The notes: generated from the sequence alone by a model not told the origin. Shown: positions 43,770-53,284, counted from the first letter of the stretch. The stretch is 64,000 nt of DNA from Sphingomonas elodea ATCC 31461 (GCF_000226955.1 NZ_AGFU01000002.1:1-64000), one strand, 5' to 3'. Made by a program: numbers and translations.

Positions 43770-44840
43770 ATGGGCAAACGGATGATCCTTGCCGGCGCGG
43801 TTCTGACGTCAGTGTTCTCGAGCACCCTGGCGACCGCGCAGGTGCAGACCAAGGTACCACCGGTTGTCGCCGGTGCGCGCGCGGTGACGGTCCAGCGGAT
43901 CAAGGTCCATGCGCCCTCGATCGAAGGCAATCTGGAGGGAGAGAGCGCCGACCGCGACGTCATCGTCGTCCTGCCGCCCGACTATGCCACCGCCCGAAAA
44001 AAGCGCTACCCCGTGATCTATGCCCTGCACGGCTACTCGATCGGTGCCGAACAGTGGATCAACGAGATCCACGTGCCCCAGGTCGTCGAAGGGGCCTTCG
44101 CGCTCGGCACCCAGCCGATGATCCTCGTGCTGCCGGACAGCAAGACGCTGCACAATGGATCGATGTATTCGAGCTCACCCACCACGGGCGATTTCGAACG
44201 GTTTGTGGCGCAGGATCTCGTCGCCTATGTCGACACGCATTACCGCACGCTGGCACGACAGGAGAGCCGCGGGCTGGTTGGCCATTCGATGGGCGGCTAT
44301 GGGGCCAGCCGGATCGGGATGAAGCATGCCGATGTGTTCGGCGCCGTCTACATGATGAGCCCCTGCTGCCTCTCGGCGCGCGACACCAGCCTCCTCGATG
44401 CCGGGGCGGTCGCCCAGATCGAGAGGCTGAAGACGCGGGAGGCGGCGACGACGCTGCCTTGGGGCCTTCGTGCAACGCTCGCCGCGGCCGCAGCCTGGTC
44501 GCCCAACCCAAAGGCGCCGCCCTTCTATCTCGACCTGCCGATCAAGGACGGAAAGCCGCGCCAGGATGTGCTGGCAAAATGGGCGGCCAATGCTCCTCTC
44601 GCCTTTATCGACCAGTATATCGGCAATCTGCGCCGCTATCGCGCGATCGCGATCGATGTCGGGGACAAGGACGGCTTGCGCGTCGACGCGCAGGCGCTCC
44701 ACGAGGTGCTGGATCGCTACGGCCTCGCCAACAGCTTTACCATCTATCCCGGCGACCATACCAGCGCCGTGGCGGACCGCTTCCAGAACTACGTCCTGCC
44801 GTTTTTCAGCAAGAACCTTATGTTCACGGGCAAGCGCTGA
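43770..44840 (+). CDS. Secreted esterase of the esterase D/CE1-like family
   Basis: This 356-residue protein has a signal peptide (ILAGAVLTSVFSSTLATAQ) and an alpha/beta hydrolase fold of the PF00756 type (esterase D, feruloyl and acetyl-xylan esterases). Motifs are YPVIYALHGYSIG (oxyanion region), LVGHSMGGYGASRIGMKH with Ser173, and the final YPGDHTSAVADR with the catalytic His. The substrate is not evident; de-esterification of plant polysaccharide would fit the neighbouring glycosidases. AAGGGAGA upstream of the ATG at 43770 supports that start. Confidence 0.85.
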   Translation: MGKRMILAGAVLTSVFSSTLATAQVQTKVPPVVAGARAVTVQRIKVHAPSIEGNLEGESADRDVIVVLPPDYATARKKRYPVIYALHGYSIGAEQWINEIHVPQVVEGAFALGTQPMILVLPDSKTLHNGSMYSSSPTTGDFERFVAQDLVAYVDTHYRTLARQESRGLVGHSMGGYGASRIGMKHADVFGAVYMMSPCCLSARDTSLLDAGAVAQIERLKTREAATTLPWGLRATLAAAAAWSPNPKAPPFYLDLPIKDGKPRQDVLAKWAANAPLAFIDQYIGNLRRYRAIAIDVGDKDGLRVDAQALHEVLDRYGLANSFTIYPGDHTSAVADRFQNYVLPFFSKNLMFTGKR

Positions 44841-45012
44841 TCGGGGCGGTCGTGCGACGCGGTTGGGTGCCCCGACGTCGCGCGCTATCGATTATCGGCG
44901 TAGGGCCGCAGCGAAGACAATGGAGCGAGACGATCGCCGCTCAAGGCACCTAGGATCGTTGTGTCCTTCTTGGCGCGTTTACGTGTTCTTAAGTATGTTT
45001 TGGTAACAGGGG

Positions 45013-46215
45013 CTATCGATCGCCGATCCCTGCGGCCGCCAATAGCGTGGGGATCGCCTTGGCCAAGGCGAAGAAGCCCTTCGTGCAGTGTGGCCATGCC
45101 CGCTCGTCCCAAGCACGGCGCACTTCTGCAACACGGATCCCCGCAGGTGGCACAAGGCCTCGGAGCGCATCGGCGATCGGTCCCACCGGCGCATAGCCCG
45201 TCACCAGCTGGGTGCAGCCGCGGGCCTCCGCAGTGGCTGCCGCCGCGTTGAGATCGTCGACCCAGGCAACCGACGCGTCACCCCAGTGCATAGCGGCCCG
45301 CTGCAGCCCGTCCGCCACCGCCGCGATATCGGCTGCGTTGCGACAATGATCTCTACAGGCGACAATGCCGCGTACGTCCATGGTCGCCAGATACGGATCG
45401 GTCTCCAGCGAAAGATCCTCGGGGGTGAGGAGGAGAAGGCTGGGTACCGTCATCGCCGGGGGGTGCGGCACGCGGGGTGGAACACGTCCGGCGGAAGATG
45501 TTTCACGTGGAACGTCGGCACGCTTGGCTAGCCCCTTGGGATGAAATCGGCCCCCGGTGCGCTCCCGAATACGATCTGCGTCCGCCAGATAGGTCTTCCC
45601 GCGCGTTTGCAATCCCGCCACCCAGCGCCACGACAGCGTATTCGATGCGGGATCCGCATCGACGAACTGGTCGAACGTGAAAGCGGCGCCGAGCTCCCAA
45701 GGCAAGCCCAAGCTGAAAACCCAGATCGACGCAAACTGCATGCGAGCCCAATTGTGGAGATAACCGGTTTCGCGCAACTCGCGCGCCCACGCGTCGAAGG
45801 CGTCGATGCCCGTCTCGCCCGCGACTGCCTCCGCATGGCCATCGGGCATGCCGGCCTTGCCCCACGCCGCACAGGCGTCGCGCCAGTCCTGCCACACCGC
45901 CGGATGCTGCTCCAGCCAGCCCTTCCAGTAGGTTCGCCAAAACAGCTCTGCGAGGAACTTGGACGCGTTTTCCACGCCCTGTGCATCCACCACCGCGCGA
46001 GCAACTTCCTCCTCGCTGATCAACCGCCGTCGCAGCGCCGCGGAAAGACGGGAGACGGCATCATGGCGTCCAGGACCCCGCTCCTCGTTGCGACGTGCCG
46101 CATAAGCCCGGCCTGCTTCCGGAAGAAACGCCTCCAGCCGCGCGAGCGCAGCGCTGCGCGACAAGGGGAAATCGAAGGACAGGATGGGGCTACGGCCCGA
46201 TGCGGAGAGCAGCAT
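45013..46215 (-). CDS. Photolyase/cryptochrome-like FAD protein with domains in reversed order
   Basis: This 400-residue protein begins with the helical FAD-binding domain of photolyases and cryptochromes: KFLAELFWRTYWKGWL, TGYLHNWARMQFASIWVFSLGLPWELGA and FVDADPASNTLSWRWVAGLQTRGKTYLAD (about 90-230). In ordinary photolyases this domain is C-terminal. Here ~145 further residues follow (LLLLTPEDLSLETDP, GTQLVTGYAPVGP-like, IRVAEVRRAWDERAW) that look like a reduced Rossmann-type antenna domain, normally N-terminal. That would be a circular permutation (inference). It follows parB on the same strand after 62 bp and contains a parS-like site. Confidence 0.72.
   Translation of the reverse strand: MLLSASGRSPILSFDFPLSRSAALARLEAFLPEAGRAYAARRNEERGPGRHDAVSRLSAALRRRLISEEEVARAVVDAQGVENASKFLAELFWRTYWKGWLEQHPAVWQDWRDACAAWGKAGMPDGHAEAVAGETGIDAFDAWARELRETGYLHNWARMQFASIWVFSLGLPWELGAAFTFDQFVDADPASNTLSWRWVAGLQTRGKTYLADADRIRERTGGRFHPKGLAKRADVPRETSSAGRVPPRVPHPPAMTVPSLLLLTPEDLSLETDPYLATMDVRGIVACRDHCRNAADIAAVADGLQRAAMHWGDASVAWVDDLNAAAATAEARGCTQLVTGYAPVGPIADALRGLVPPAGIRVAEVRRAWDERAWPHCTKGFFALAKAIPTLLAAAGIGDR
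45499..45514. promoter_or_regulatory. parS-like site 1
   Basis: TGTTTCACGTGGAACG matches the parS palindrome TGTTTCACGTGAAACA at 14 of 16 positions. It lies inside the photolyase-like gene, 0.8 kb from parB. Confidence 0.65.
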
Positions 46216-46277
46216 AGGTTAATCGTGCCATGCTGATCCCAAAGGTCAAACCTGCCACTAAGGGCAAGAACCGCCGA

Positions 46278-47174
46278 TCAGATTCGCTCACCGCTCAGGC
46301 GCTGACACACCATGTCGAGCTGGTCGAGCGTCGAATAGCTCACCGTCAGCGCCCCGCCTTTCTCGGCATGCGCGATGCGGACGTTGAGGCCCAGCACGTC
46401 GCCGAGGTGCCGCTCCAGGGCCGCGATATCGGGATCTCGCTCGCTGCTCGATTCGGCGGGCTTGCGCTTCGGTGCCGGCTTGGCCGTGCGGGCCAACTTC
46501 TCGGTGTCGCGCACCGAGAGCCCCCTTTCGACAACTTCACGCGCCAGCTTCTCCGGGTCCGGGGCACCGATCAATGCACGGGCATGGCCCATTTCCAGCG
46601 AGCGATCGACCACCATCTCGCGCACCGCTGCCGGCAGGTCGAGCAACCGCAGCAGATTGGCGATGTGGCTGCGGGACTTGTGGACGATCTTGCCCAGCGC
46701 TTCCTGGGTATGGCCGAACTCGCGGATCAGTCGGGCATAACCCTCCGCCTCTTCGATCGCATTCAGGTCCTGGCGCTGGATGTTCTCGATCAGCGCGATC
46801 TCGAGCGTCTCCGCGTCGTTCAGCTCGCGGACGATCACCGGCACTTCGTGCAGGCGCGCCCGTTGGGCCGCGCGCCAGCGTCGCTCGCCGGCGACGATCT
46901 GGAAGCTCTGCCCATGCGGACGCACGAAGATCGGCTGGATCAGCCCGCGGGTACGGATAGACTCCGCCAGCGTATCCAGCGCCTCCTCATCGAAGTGCCG
47001 GCGCGGCTGGTTCGGATCGGCGACCAGCGAGCTGATCGGCAACATGCGTACGCCGGAGCTGCTGGTGGGGTTGCCCTTGATCGGTTCCTCGGGAAGGCTT
47101 TCGCCCAGCAAGGCAGAAAGCCCGCGGCCGAGACCGGGGCGGGGCTTGCGGGCGGCGGCGGGAGAGTCGGTCAT
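46278..47174 (-). CDS. parB: Chromosome partitioning protein ParB
   Basis: This 298-residue protein is the CTP-dependent clamp that loads at parS and spreads. In order: a basic N-terminus with the ParA-activating GLGRGLSALLGE, the CTPase domain with the GERRWRAA arginine patch and LIENIQRQDLNAIEEA, the helix-turn-helix (QEALGKIVHKSRSHIANLLRLLDLP), and a C-terminal dimerisation domain. The ATG at 47174 overlaps the parA stop (ATGA). Four parS-like sequences lie within 4.5 kb. Confidence 0.96.
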   Translation of the reverse strand: MTDSPAAARKPRPGLGRGLSALLGESLPEEPIKGNPTSSSGVRMLPISSLVADPNQPRRHFDEEALDTLAESIRTRGLIQPIFVRPHGQSFQIVAGERRWRAAQRARLHEVPVIVRELNDAETLEIALIENIQRQDLNAIEEAEGYARLIREFGHTQEALGKIVHKSRSHIANLLRLLDLPAAVREMVVDRSLEMGHARALIGAPDPEKLAREVVERGLSVRDTEKLARTAKPAPKRKPAESSSERDPDIAALERHLGDVLGLNVRIAHAEKGGALTVSYSTLDQLDMVCQRLSGERI

Positions 47175-47953
47175 GCGGCTTTCTGCAACTTGGGAAGTCG
47201 ATCGATCACTTCGCGGGCGAGCGCGATATAGGCTTCGGAGCCGGCGCAACGATGATCGTAGATCAACGCGGGTACGCCGTGGCTCGGCGCTTCGGAAAGG
47301 CGTACATTGCGCGGGATGACCGTGTCGAACACAACCCGCCCCAGCACCGCGCGGACATCGTCGGAAACCTGATCGGTCAGGCGATTACGGCGATCATACA
47401 TGGTCAGCGCCACGCCCAGAATCGAAAGCCCCGGGTTGAAGCGGGTCCGGATCCGCTCGACCGTGTTGAGCAGCTGGCTGAGCCCTTCCAACGCGAAGAA
47501 CTCGCACTGAAGCGGTACGAGCAGCGCATGCGCGGCTACCATCGCGTTGACGGTGAGCAGGCCGAGCGATGGCGGGCAGTCTACCAGGATCACGTCCCAG
47601 CGGCCCGCACTGTGCCGACGAATCGCCGCATCGAGCCGGTGGGTGCGTGCGTCGAATTCGATCAGCTCGATTTCGGCGCCGGACAGATCCTGCGTCGCCG
47701 GCACCACGTCCAGCCCCGGCACATTGGTCGGCACTGCCACGTCTTCGAGGTTGGCGTCGGTAACGAGCAGGTCGTAGCTCGAACGCTCGCGCGCGCCATG
47801 GCTGATGCCGAGCCCCGTCGAGGCGTTACCCTGCGGGTCAAAGTCGATCAGCAACACCCGTTTGCCGGTCGCTGCGAGCGCTGTGCCGACATTGATGGCG
47901 GTCGTGGTCTTGCCCACCCCGCCCTTCTGATTGGCGATCGTGATGGTGATCAT
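47171..47953 (-). CDS. parA: Chromosome partitioning ATPase ParA
   Basis: This 260-residue ATPase drives segregation of the ParB-parS complex by binding DNA non-specifically. The deviant Walker A KGGVGKTTT is near the N-terminus (IANQKGGVGKTTTAINVG), Walker A' is LLIDFDPQGNAST, and Walker B is VILVDCPPSLGLL. The length is typical of chromosomal ParA (about 260-290). The ATG at 47953 overlaps the rsmG stop. Confidence 0.96.
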   Translation of the reverse strand: MITITIANQKGGVGKTTTAINVGTALAATGKRVLLIDFDPQGNASTGLGISHGARERSSYDLLVTDANLEDVAVPTNVPGLDVVPATQDLSGAEIELIEFDARTHRLDAAIRRHSAGRWDVILVDCPPSLGLLTVNAMVAAHALLVPLQCEFFALEGLSQLLNTVERIRTRFNPGLSILGVALTMYDRRNRLTDQVSDDVRAVLGRVVFDTVIPRNVRLSEAPSHGVPALIYDHRCAGSEAYIALAREVIDRLPKLQKAA

Positions 47954-48573
47954 CTGGCGCCTATCTGTGTTGCGACCACGATGCCCGATTCCGGCTGCGT
48001 GATGCTGGGTTCCACGTGAAACCGACCTTGCCATTTCGCGCGCGCGGCATCCACCTCCGATTGCGCGCTTCGTCCCTTGGGCAGCAACCAGACTGTGGAC
48101 GAATCGGTGCAGTGCGCTGTGGATACCATCAATGCGGAAAGCTCGGCAACCGCTCGCGCCGATACGATCGCTACCGGCGTCGTCGGCCGGTAGGACTCGA
48201 TCTTGCTCCCGACGACCGTCACGCGATCGGCGATGCCCAGTGCCTGCGCGGCATCACGGAGAAACGCAACGCGTTTCGTGCGTGGCTCGACCAGGACGAT
48301 CGGGCGATCGGTAAGCAACGCGACGACGATACCGGGAAGCCCCGCGCCACTGCCCACATCGAGCCAGATACCGTCCGGTGCCGCTGCCGCCAACGGCACT
48401 AGCTGCGCGGAGTCGGTCAGGTGACGCGACCAGATCGTATCAAGCGTCGATCGCGCGATCAGGTTCTGGTTCTCTGCCTCCGCTGCAAGAATGCCGCCGA
48501 AGCGCTCGACCGCTGTTTCACGTGAAACACCGAAACGGTCCCGCACCCAAGCGCGTGCTTCTTCTTCGATCAT
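47950..48573 (-). CDS. rsmG: 16S rRNA (guanine-527-N7)-methyltransferase RsmG (GidB)
   Basis: This 207-residue methyltransferase makes m7G527 of 16S rRNA. The SAM-binding motif is [18 protein letters not shown], followed by [22 protein letters not shown]. It lies between mnmG and parA, with 4-nt overlaps at both ends, as in most Alphaproteobacteria. A perfect parS sits in its coding sequence near the N-terminus, and a weaker one near its 3' end, so codon choice here is constrained by segregation. Confidence 0.95.
   Translation of the reverse strand: MIEEEARAWVRDRFGVSRETAVERFGGILAAEAENQNLIARSTLDTIWSRHLTDSAQLVPLAAAAPDGIWLDVGSGAGLPGIVVALLTDRPIVLVEPRTKRVAFLRDAAQALGIADRVTVVGSKIESYRPTTPVAIVSARAVAELSALMVSTAHCTDSSTVWLLPKGRSAQSEVDAARAKWQGRFHVEPSITQPESGIVVATQIGAR
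48008..48023. promoter_or_regulatory. parS-like site 2
   Basis: GGTTCCACGTGAAACC matches the parS consensus at 13 of 16 positions, with the core CACGTGAAAC intact. It lies near the 3' end of rsmG. Confidence 0.5.
48514..48529. promoter_or_regulatory. parS site 3, perfect match
   Basis: TGTTTCACGTGAAACA is a perfect 16-bp palindrome identical to the consensus parS. It lies inside the rsmG coding sequence (the [11 protein letters not shown] region), 0.6 kb from parA. Confidence 0.93.
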
Positions 48574-50405
48574 GCCACCGCCTTTCGCGCATGCAGCAGA
48601 ATAGCCGAAAGCGCGGCTGGCGTGATGCCTCGAATGCGCGCTGCCGCGCCAAGCGTCTCCGGTGCCGCCGCCGTCAGCCGTTCGACCATTTCGTTGGAGA
48701 GTCCTGGAATCGCCGCATAGTTCATGTCGGCACGCAGCCGCACAGCATCGTTCGCGCGGAGCTGCGCCACTTCGGATTCCTGCCGCTCCAGATACGGCGC
48801 ATAGCGGGCATCCTCGACATATTCGGCGAGCACGTCCCCATCGACCTCCGGCGGCATGTCTAGCACCTGGCCGAGGGTTACGCCGGGAAAGCGCAGCCAT
48901 TCCCGCGCCGGGCGCCGGGCGCCATCCTGCGCAACCGGTGCGCCGCGGGCGGCAAGCTGGTGTGCCGTCCGCTCCACGGCGAAAAGGGCGTCCAGTGCCG
49001 CACGCCCATCCTGACGCGCCTGCAGCCAGGCTCTACGCTCCACCCCCAGCAGGCCAAGCCCCTCGGCGATCGGCCCGAGACGGGTCCCCGCATTGTCGGC
49101 GCGCAGGCGCAGGCGGAACTCGGCGCGGGCGGTAAGCATCCGATAGGGCTCGGTCACGCCCTGAAGGACCAGGTCGTCGATCATCACGCCCAGATAGGAT
49201 GTGGCACGATCCAGCACCAAGGGCGCGATCCCGAGCGCGTGCGCAGCCGCGTTGGCGCCGGCGGCAAGCCCCTGTCCGCCCGCTTCCTCATAGCCGGTCG
49301 TGCCGTTGATCTGACCCGCACAGAAAACCCCCGGGATGGGCGGCAGCGCCAGTGTCGAATCCAGTGCACGCGGATCGATATAGTCATATTCCACGGCATA
49401 GCCTGGAACCGTGATCACCGCCGCTTCCAGCCCCGGGATGGACGCGATCATCGCCGTCTGGACGTCGATCGGCAGCGACGTCGACAGACCGTTCGGGTAG
49501 ATCCAGTGCTGGTCCAGCGCCTCGGGCTCGAGGAATATCTGGTGACCGTCACGGTCGCCGAACCGATGGACCTTGTCCTCGATCGACGGGCAATAGCGCG
49601 GCCCCTGCGCCTCGATCGCACCCGTGAAGAGCGGCGACCGATCGAGCCCGCCACGGATCGCATCATGCGTCGCCTGGGTGGTCCGCGTGACGGCACAGTG
49701 CAGCTGGGGCAGCGGCCGACGGGGCGTCAGTGCGGACATGGTCCACGGCTCGATATCGGATGCCTGCTCTTCGGTGCGCGCCCAGTCGATCGTTCGCCCG
49801 TCGAGCCGCGGCGGGGTACCCGTCTTCAGTCGTCCCATGGGAAGGGCCAGTTCGCGCAGCTGCGCGGCAAGTCGAAGCGCCGAGGCTTCCCCTACCCGCC
49901 CGCCTTCAAACCGCTCCTCGCCGCGAAACAGCCGCCCCCCCAGGAAGGTGCCGGTCGCGAGCACCACGGCAGGCGCTTCGAGCATGCTGCCATCCCGCAG
50001 CTGTACGCCCGCGACGCGACCGCCCTGCACAAGCAGGGCCTCGGCCTCGCCTTCTACCAGTGCAAGGCCCGGCTGCGCCTTGAGCATTGCCTGGATTGCA
50101 GCCGCATACCGGATGCGATCGGCCTGCACCCGCGGCCCCTGCACCGCCGTGCCCTTGGAGCGATTGAGCATCCGATAATGGATGCCCGCCGCATCGGCGG
50201 CACGCGCCATCAGCCCGTCCAGCGCATCGATCTCCCGGACAAGATGCCCCTTGCCCAAGCCACCGATGGCCGGGTTGCACGACATGGCACCCAGCTTGTC
50301 CAGATCGAAGCTGAGCAGTGCCGTACGGGCGCCACGGCGCGCAGCCGCGGCAGCGGCCTCCGTGCCGGCATGGCCGCCGCCGATCACGATCACATCGAAT
50401 TGCAT
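48570..50405 (-). CDS. mnmG: tRNA uridine 5-carboxymethylaminomethyl modification enzyme MnmG (GidA)
   Basis: This 611-residue FAD protein works with MnmE to modify U34 of certain tRNAs. The dinucleotide-binding motif is [13 protein letters not shown] at the start, with [24 protein letters not shown] a family signature and [22 protein letters not shown] the second one. The C-terminal helical domain ([16 protein letters not shown]-type) binds tRNA and MnmE. The stop overlaps the rsmG start. Confidence 0.97.
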   Translation of the reverse strand: MQFDVIVIGGGHAGTEAAAAAARRGARTALLSFDLDKLGAMSCNPAIGGLGKGHLVREIDALDGLMARAADAAGIHYRMLNRSKGTAVQGPRVQADRIRYAAAIQAMLKAQPGLALVEGEAEALLVQGGRVAGVQLRDGSMLEAPAVVLATGTFLGGRLFRGEERFEGGRVGEASALRLAAQLRELALPMGRLKTGTPPRLDGRTIDWARTEEQASDIEPWTMSALTPRRPLPQLHCAVTRTTQATHDAIRGGLDRSPLFTGAIEAQGPRYCPSIEDKVHRFGDRDGHQIFLEPEALDQHWIYPNGLSTSLPIDVQTAMIASIPGLEAAVITVPGYAVEYDYIDPRALDSTLALPPIPGVFCAGQINGTTGYEEAGGQGLAAGANAAAHALGIAPLVLDRATSYLGVMIDDLVLQGVTEPYRMLTARAEFRLRLRADNAGTRLGPIAEGLGLLGVERRAWLQARQDGRAALDALFAVERTAHQLAARGAPVAQDGARRPAREWLRFPGVTLGQVLDMPPEVDGDVLAEYVEDARYAPYLERQESEVAQLRANDAVRLRADMNYAAIPGLSNEMVERLTAAAPETLGAAARIRGITPAALSAILLHARKAVA

Positions 50406-50470
50406 GATCTCGCTAAACGCCTTCGCGTTGCGCTTGTCCAGTGGCGACGCGACGGAACGGTGCGGCGGCG

Positions 50471-50486
50471 TGTTCCACGTGAAACA
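50471..50486. promoter_or_regulatory. parS site 4
   Basis: TGTTCCACGTGAAACA matches the consensus at 15 of 16 positions and fits the degenerate consensus TGTTNCACGTGAAACA. It lies in the gap between mnmE and mnmG. Confidence 0.85.
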
Positions 50487-50488
50487 CT

Positions 50489-51772
50489 TTATTTACCGAT
50501 GCAGAATTTCCCGAACAGCGCATCCAGCACATCTTCCACCCCCGCCCGACCGGTGATGGCATCCAGCGCCCGCCGCGCCGCCCGTAGTTCCTCCGCGAAC
50601 AGCAGAGGATCGTCAAGCGTCGCGCTGCGCAGCAGCGCCTCTGCCGCCGCCGTGCACCAGCCCCGCTGCCGCGCGTTGAGCGCGACCAGATCGGGCGGCG
50701 GCAGCAACGTCGCCGCCATTTCGGCCATGCGCGCCCATAATGCATCGATGCCCTCGCCTCGCTGCACGGAAATGACAAGCTGACCTGCCTGGGGCGCGCT
50801 CCGGCCAGGTGCGTCCGCGCGCGCATGGACCCACAGGCTGGCTCCCTCCACCGCCGGAGGATCGTCGCCCAGCCAGAGCAGCAGATCCGCCTCGGCCAGT
50901 GCGACACGCGCGCGCGCAACGCCGATCGCCTCGATGGGATCGTCGGTATCGTCCGCCAGTCCCGCGGTATCGACGAGCAGCCAGGCGACGCCCTCGCGCA
51001 CCACGGGAACTTCGATCCGGTCGCGGGTGGTGCCGGCGATGGGCGAGACGATCGCTGCCTCCCGTTCGGCCAGCGCATTGAACAGCGTCGACTTGCCCGC
51101 ATTGGGTGGCCCACCCAGAACGACCCGTAGCCCGTCCCGCAGGCGCTCCACCGGCGGGCGTGCCGCGACACCCGCGATGTCCTCTCCGAGTGCCGCCGCG
51201 GCCTCGCGCAGCGCGGGCAGCGGATCGTCGCCCGCGACATCGTCCTCGTCGCCATGGTCGAGCTCGGCTTCAATCCGGGCAGCGAGAACGAGCAGGCGCG
51301 AAGTCCAGTCTTCCGCGTGACGGCGCACGGCACCGCCTGCGCTCCGGATGGCGGCGCGGCGTTGCGCCTCGGTCTCGGCCATCAGCAGATCGCCCAGGCC
51401 CTCCGCTTCACTCAGATCGAGCCGGCCGTTGAGCAAGGCGCGGCGCGTGAATTCTCCCGCTTCTGCCGGGCGCAGACCCGGCAGTGCCGCCAGTGCAGCC
51501 TCCACCGCCCGCGCCACGGCGCGGCCGCCGTGCAGATGCAGTTCGGCCAAATCCTCGCCCGTCGCGGATCGCGGCCCCGGGAAGCAGAGGACGAGCGCCT
51601 GATCGAGCGGCTCGCCCTGCCCATCGCACAGCGTTCGCAGTGCAGCACGCCGCGCTGCGGGTACATCACCGGCGAGCTGCTGCACCGCAGCAAATGCCGC
51701 GGAACCGCTGATGCGCAGAACAGCGATCGCCGCCGGCGGGGCGCCGCTGGAAACCGCGAAGATCGTCTCCAT
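50489..51772 (-). CDS. mnmE: tRNA modification GTPase MnmE (TrmE)
   Basis: This 427-residue GTPase partners MnmG in tRNA U34 modification. It starts with [21 protein letters not shown] and has the tetrahydrofolate-binding N-terminal domain. The G domain is inserted in a helical domain ([23 protein letters not shown], the G3 region [11 protein letters not shown]) and the protein ends with FGKFCIGK, carrying the essential C-terminal cysteine. The gap to mnmG contains a parS site. Confidence 0.97.
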   Translation of the reverse strand: METIFAVSSGAPPAAIAVLRISGSAAFAAVQQLAGDVPAARRAALRTLCDGQGEPLDQALVLCFPGPRSATGEDLAELHLHGGRAVARAVEAALAALPGLRPAEAGEFTRRALLNGRLDLSEAEGLGDLLMAETEAQRRAAIRSAGGAVRRHAEDWTSRLLVLAARIEAELDHGDEDDVAGDDPLPALREAAAALGEDIAGVAARPPVERLRDGLRVVLGGPPNAGKSTLFNALAEREAAIVSPIAGTTRDRIEVPVVREGVAWLLVDTAGLADDTDDPIEAIGVARARVALAEADLLLWLGDDPPAVEGASLWVHARADAPGRSAPQAGQLVISVQRGEGIDALWARMAEMAATLLPPPDLVALNARQRGWCTAAAEALLRSATLDDPLLFAEELRAARRALDAITGRAGVEDVLDALFGKFCIGK

Positions 51773-51778
51773 GGGGTA

Positions 51779-52015
51779 TCAGCTGCCGGGCTTCTTCGTC
51801 GCTGCGTCGAACATGCCCCGCCAGAAATTCATCCCCGCCTCGCCCATCGGCGCCCAGCTGCGCATCATCTGCTCGAAGCCTTCGGGTGTGCCGTGGTTCT
51901 CGATCGCCTTCACCATCAGCTGCACATAGCGGTCATGAACCGGGGTGAGGTCCGGCAAGCCCATGGCGCGGCGCGCTTCTTCCGGCGTGCACTCGACTTC
52001 GACGTTGATCTTCAT
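51779..52015 (-). CDS. DUF6489 family small protein
   Basis: This 78-residue protein is short, acidic and helical (MKINVEVECTPEEARRAMGLPDL, then a C-terminal amphipathic stretch EGFEQMMRSWAPMGEAGMNFWRGMF). It fits the DUF6489 family, seen next to mnmE in sphingomonads. The function is not known; some small helical proteins of this type resemble phasin-like or poly-3-hydroxybutyrate-associated proteins, but that is uncertain. GGAAGG precedes the ATG. It ends 6 bp before the mnmE start. Confidence 0.75.
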   Translation of the reverse strand: MKINVEVECTPEEARRAMGLPDLTPVHDRYVQLMVKAIENHGTPEGFEQMMRSWAPMGEAGMNFWRGMFDAATKKPGS

Positions 52016-52061
52016 GAGCTTCCTTCCGCGCTTGAGCGCATGCCCGGCCCCCTGCTAGGCC

Positions 52062-52547
52062 ATGCCCATGTATGCGCGCGACCATGCCCTGATCGCAACG
52101 CCCATCGGCCCGATCCGGATCGAAGGCGACGATTGGCAACTCGAGCGGATCACGATCGGAAGCGAAGGGACGAAAACGCCCGGCGGCACTGCGGCCGTAC
52201 GGGCGGCAGCCGAGCAGATCGAACAATGGTTTGCCGGCGAGCGTCGGACCTTCGCCCTATCGCTCGCTGCCGCATCGACGCCCCGCGGCACGACCCTTCG
52301 GGATGGCCTGATCGCGATCCCGTTCGGCCAGACGATCAGCTATGGTGCGCTGTCGACGCTGTTGGGATCGAGCGCGCGAGCGATCGGGCAACTATGTGCG
52401 CGCAACCCCTTCCCGCTCGTGGTTCCCTGCCACCGCGTGCTGAACACGGGCGGCAGGCTCGGCGCCTATTCCGCCGGGCAAGGCCCGATGACGAAATCCT
52501 GGCTGCTCGATCACGAGCGGCGGTTAACCGGAGAGTATCTGCTATGA
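52062..52547 (+). CDS. ogt: Methylated-DNA--protein-cysteine S-methyltransferase
   Basis: This 161-residue suicide enzyme removes methyl groups from O6-methylguanine. The active-site motif is VVPCHRV with Cys123, preceded by the helix-turn-helix segment IPFGQTISYGALSTLLGSSARAIGQLCARNP and followed by GGRLGAYSAGQGPMTKSWLLDHE. GCTAGG at about 52053 could be a -10 element; with it the next ATG (52068) is an equally good start. The stop overlaps the dienelactone hydrolase start. Confidence 0.92.
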   Translation: MPMYARDHALIATPIGPIRIEGDDWQLERITIGSEGTKTPGGTAAVRAAAEQIEQWFAGERRTFALSLAAASTPRGTTLRDGLIAIPFGQTISYGALSTLLGSSARAIGQLCARNPFPLVVPCHRVLNTGGRLGAYSAGQGPMTKSWLLDHERRLTGEYLL

Positions 52548-53239
52548 GTACCCTGACGATCGACGCGCTGGACGAGAGCGGCAGCTTCTCCGCCTATATC
52601 GCGCGTCCCGAAGGCACCCCGCGCGCCGCGATCCTCGTGATCCAGGAGATCTTCGGCGTGAACGAGGGTATCCGCAAGAAGTGCGACGGCTGGGCCGCCA
52701 AGGGCTATCTGGCGATCGCGCCGGACCTGTTCTGGCGGCTGCAGCCCGGGATCGAACTCGACGCCGACGTGCCGGAGGAGATGCAGCAGGCGCTCGACTG
52801 GATGGGCAAGTTCGATCAGGACAAGGGCGTCGCCGACATCGAGTCGACCATCCAGGTCGCCCGCGCCGAACTGGGCGGCGGCAAGGTGGGCGCGGTCGGC
52901 TTCTGCCTCGGTGGGCGCCTGGCCTATATGACGGCGGCGCGGACCGACATCGATGCGAGCGTCGGCTATTATGCGGTGGGCATCGACGGGCTGCTCGGCG
53001 AGAAGCACGCCATCGCCAAGCCGCTGCTGCTGCACATCCCGGAGGCCGACCATTTCGTGTCGCCCGAGGTCCAGGCCAAGATGCACGCGGGGCTGGACGA
53101 CCATCCGAAGGTCACGCTGTACGACTATCCGGGCGAGGACCATGGCTTTGCCGCCGAGATGGGCAAGCGCCGCTCGGAATCCGCCGCGCAGATGGCGGAC
53201 AAGCGCACGGAAGAATTCTTCGCCGAGCATCTCGGCTGA
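52544..53239 (+). CDS. Dienelactone hydrolase family protein
   Basis: This 231-residue cytoplasmic alpha/beta hydrolase fits the dienelactone hydrolase family. It has IQEIFGVNEGIRKKCDGWAAKGYLAIAPDLFWR, the nucleophile Cys121 in AVGFCLGGRLAY, and the acid and His in IPEADHFV and YPGEDHGFA. True dienelactone hydrolase acts in chlorocatechol degradation; with no such pathway beside it, a general esterase role is more likely. It is translationally coupled to ogt by an ATGA overlap. Confidence 0.9.
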   Translation: MSTLTIDALDESGSFSAYIARPEGTPRAAILVIQEIFGVNEGIRKKCDGWAAKGYLAIAPDLFWRLQPGIELDADVPEEMQQALDWMGKFDQDKGVADIESTIQVARAELGGGKVGAVGFCLGGRLAYMTAARTDIDASVGYYAVGIDGLLGEKHAIAKPLLLHIPEADHFVSPEVQAKMHAGLDDHPKVTLYDYPGEDHGFAAEMGKRRSESAAQMADKRTEEFFAEHLG

Positions 53240-53249
53240 AACGTATCTT

Positions 53250-53278
53250 GCCCCCTCCTTGTCGCCCAGGGAGGGGGC
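53250..53278. terminator. Hairpin between convergent dlh and terC
   Basis: A 9-bp perfect stem pairs GCCCCCTCC (53250-53258) with GGAGGGGGC (53270-53278) around an 11-nt loop. It lies just past the dlh stop and before the terC stop and could serve both strands. There is no T tract. Confidence 0.55.
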
Positions 53279-53284
53279 CAGAGC

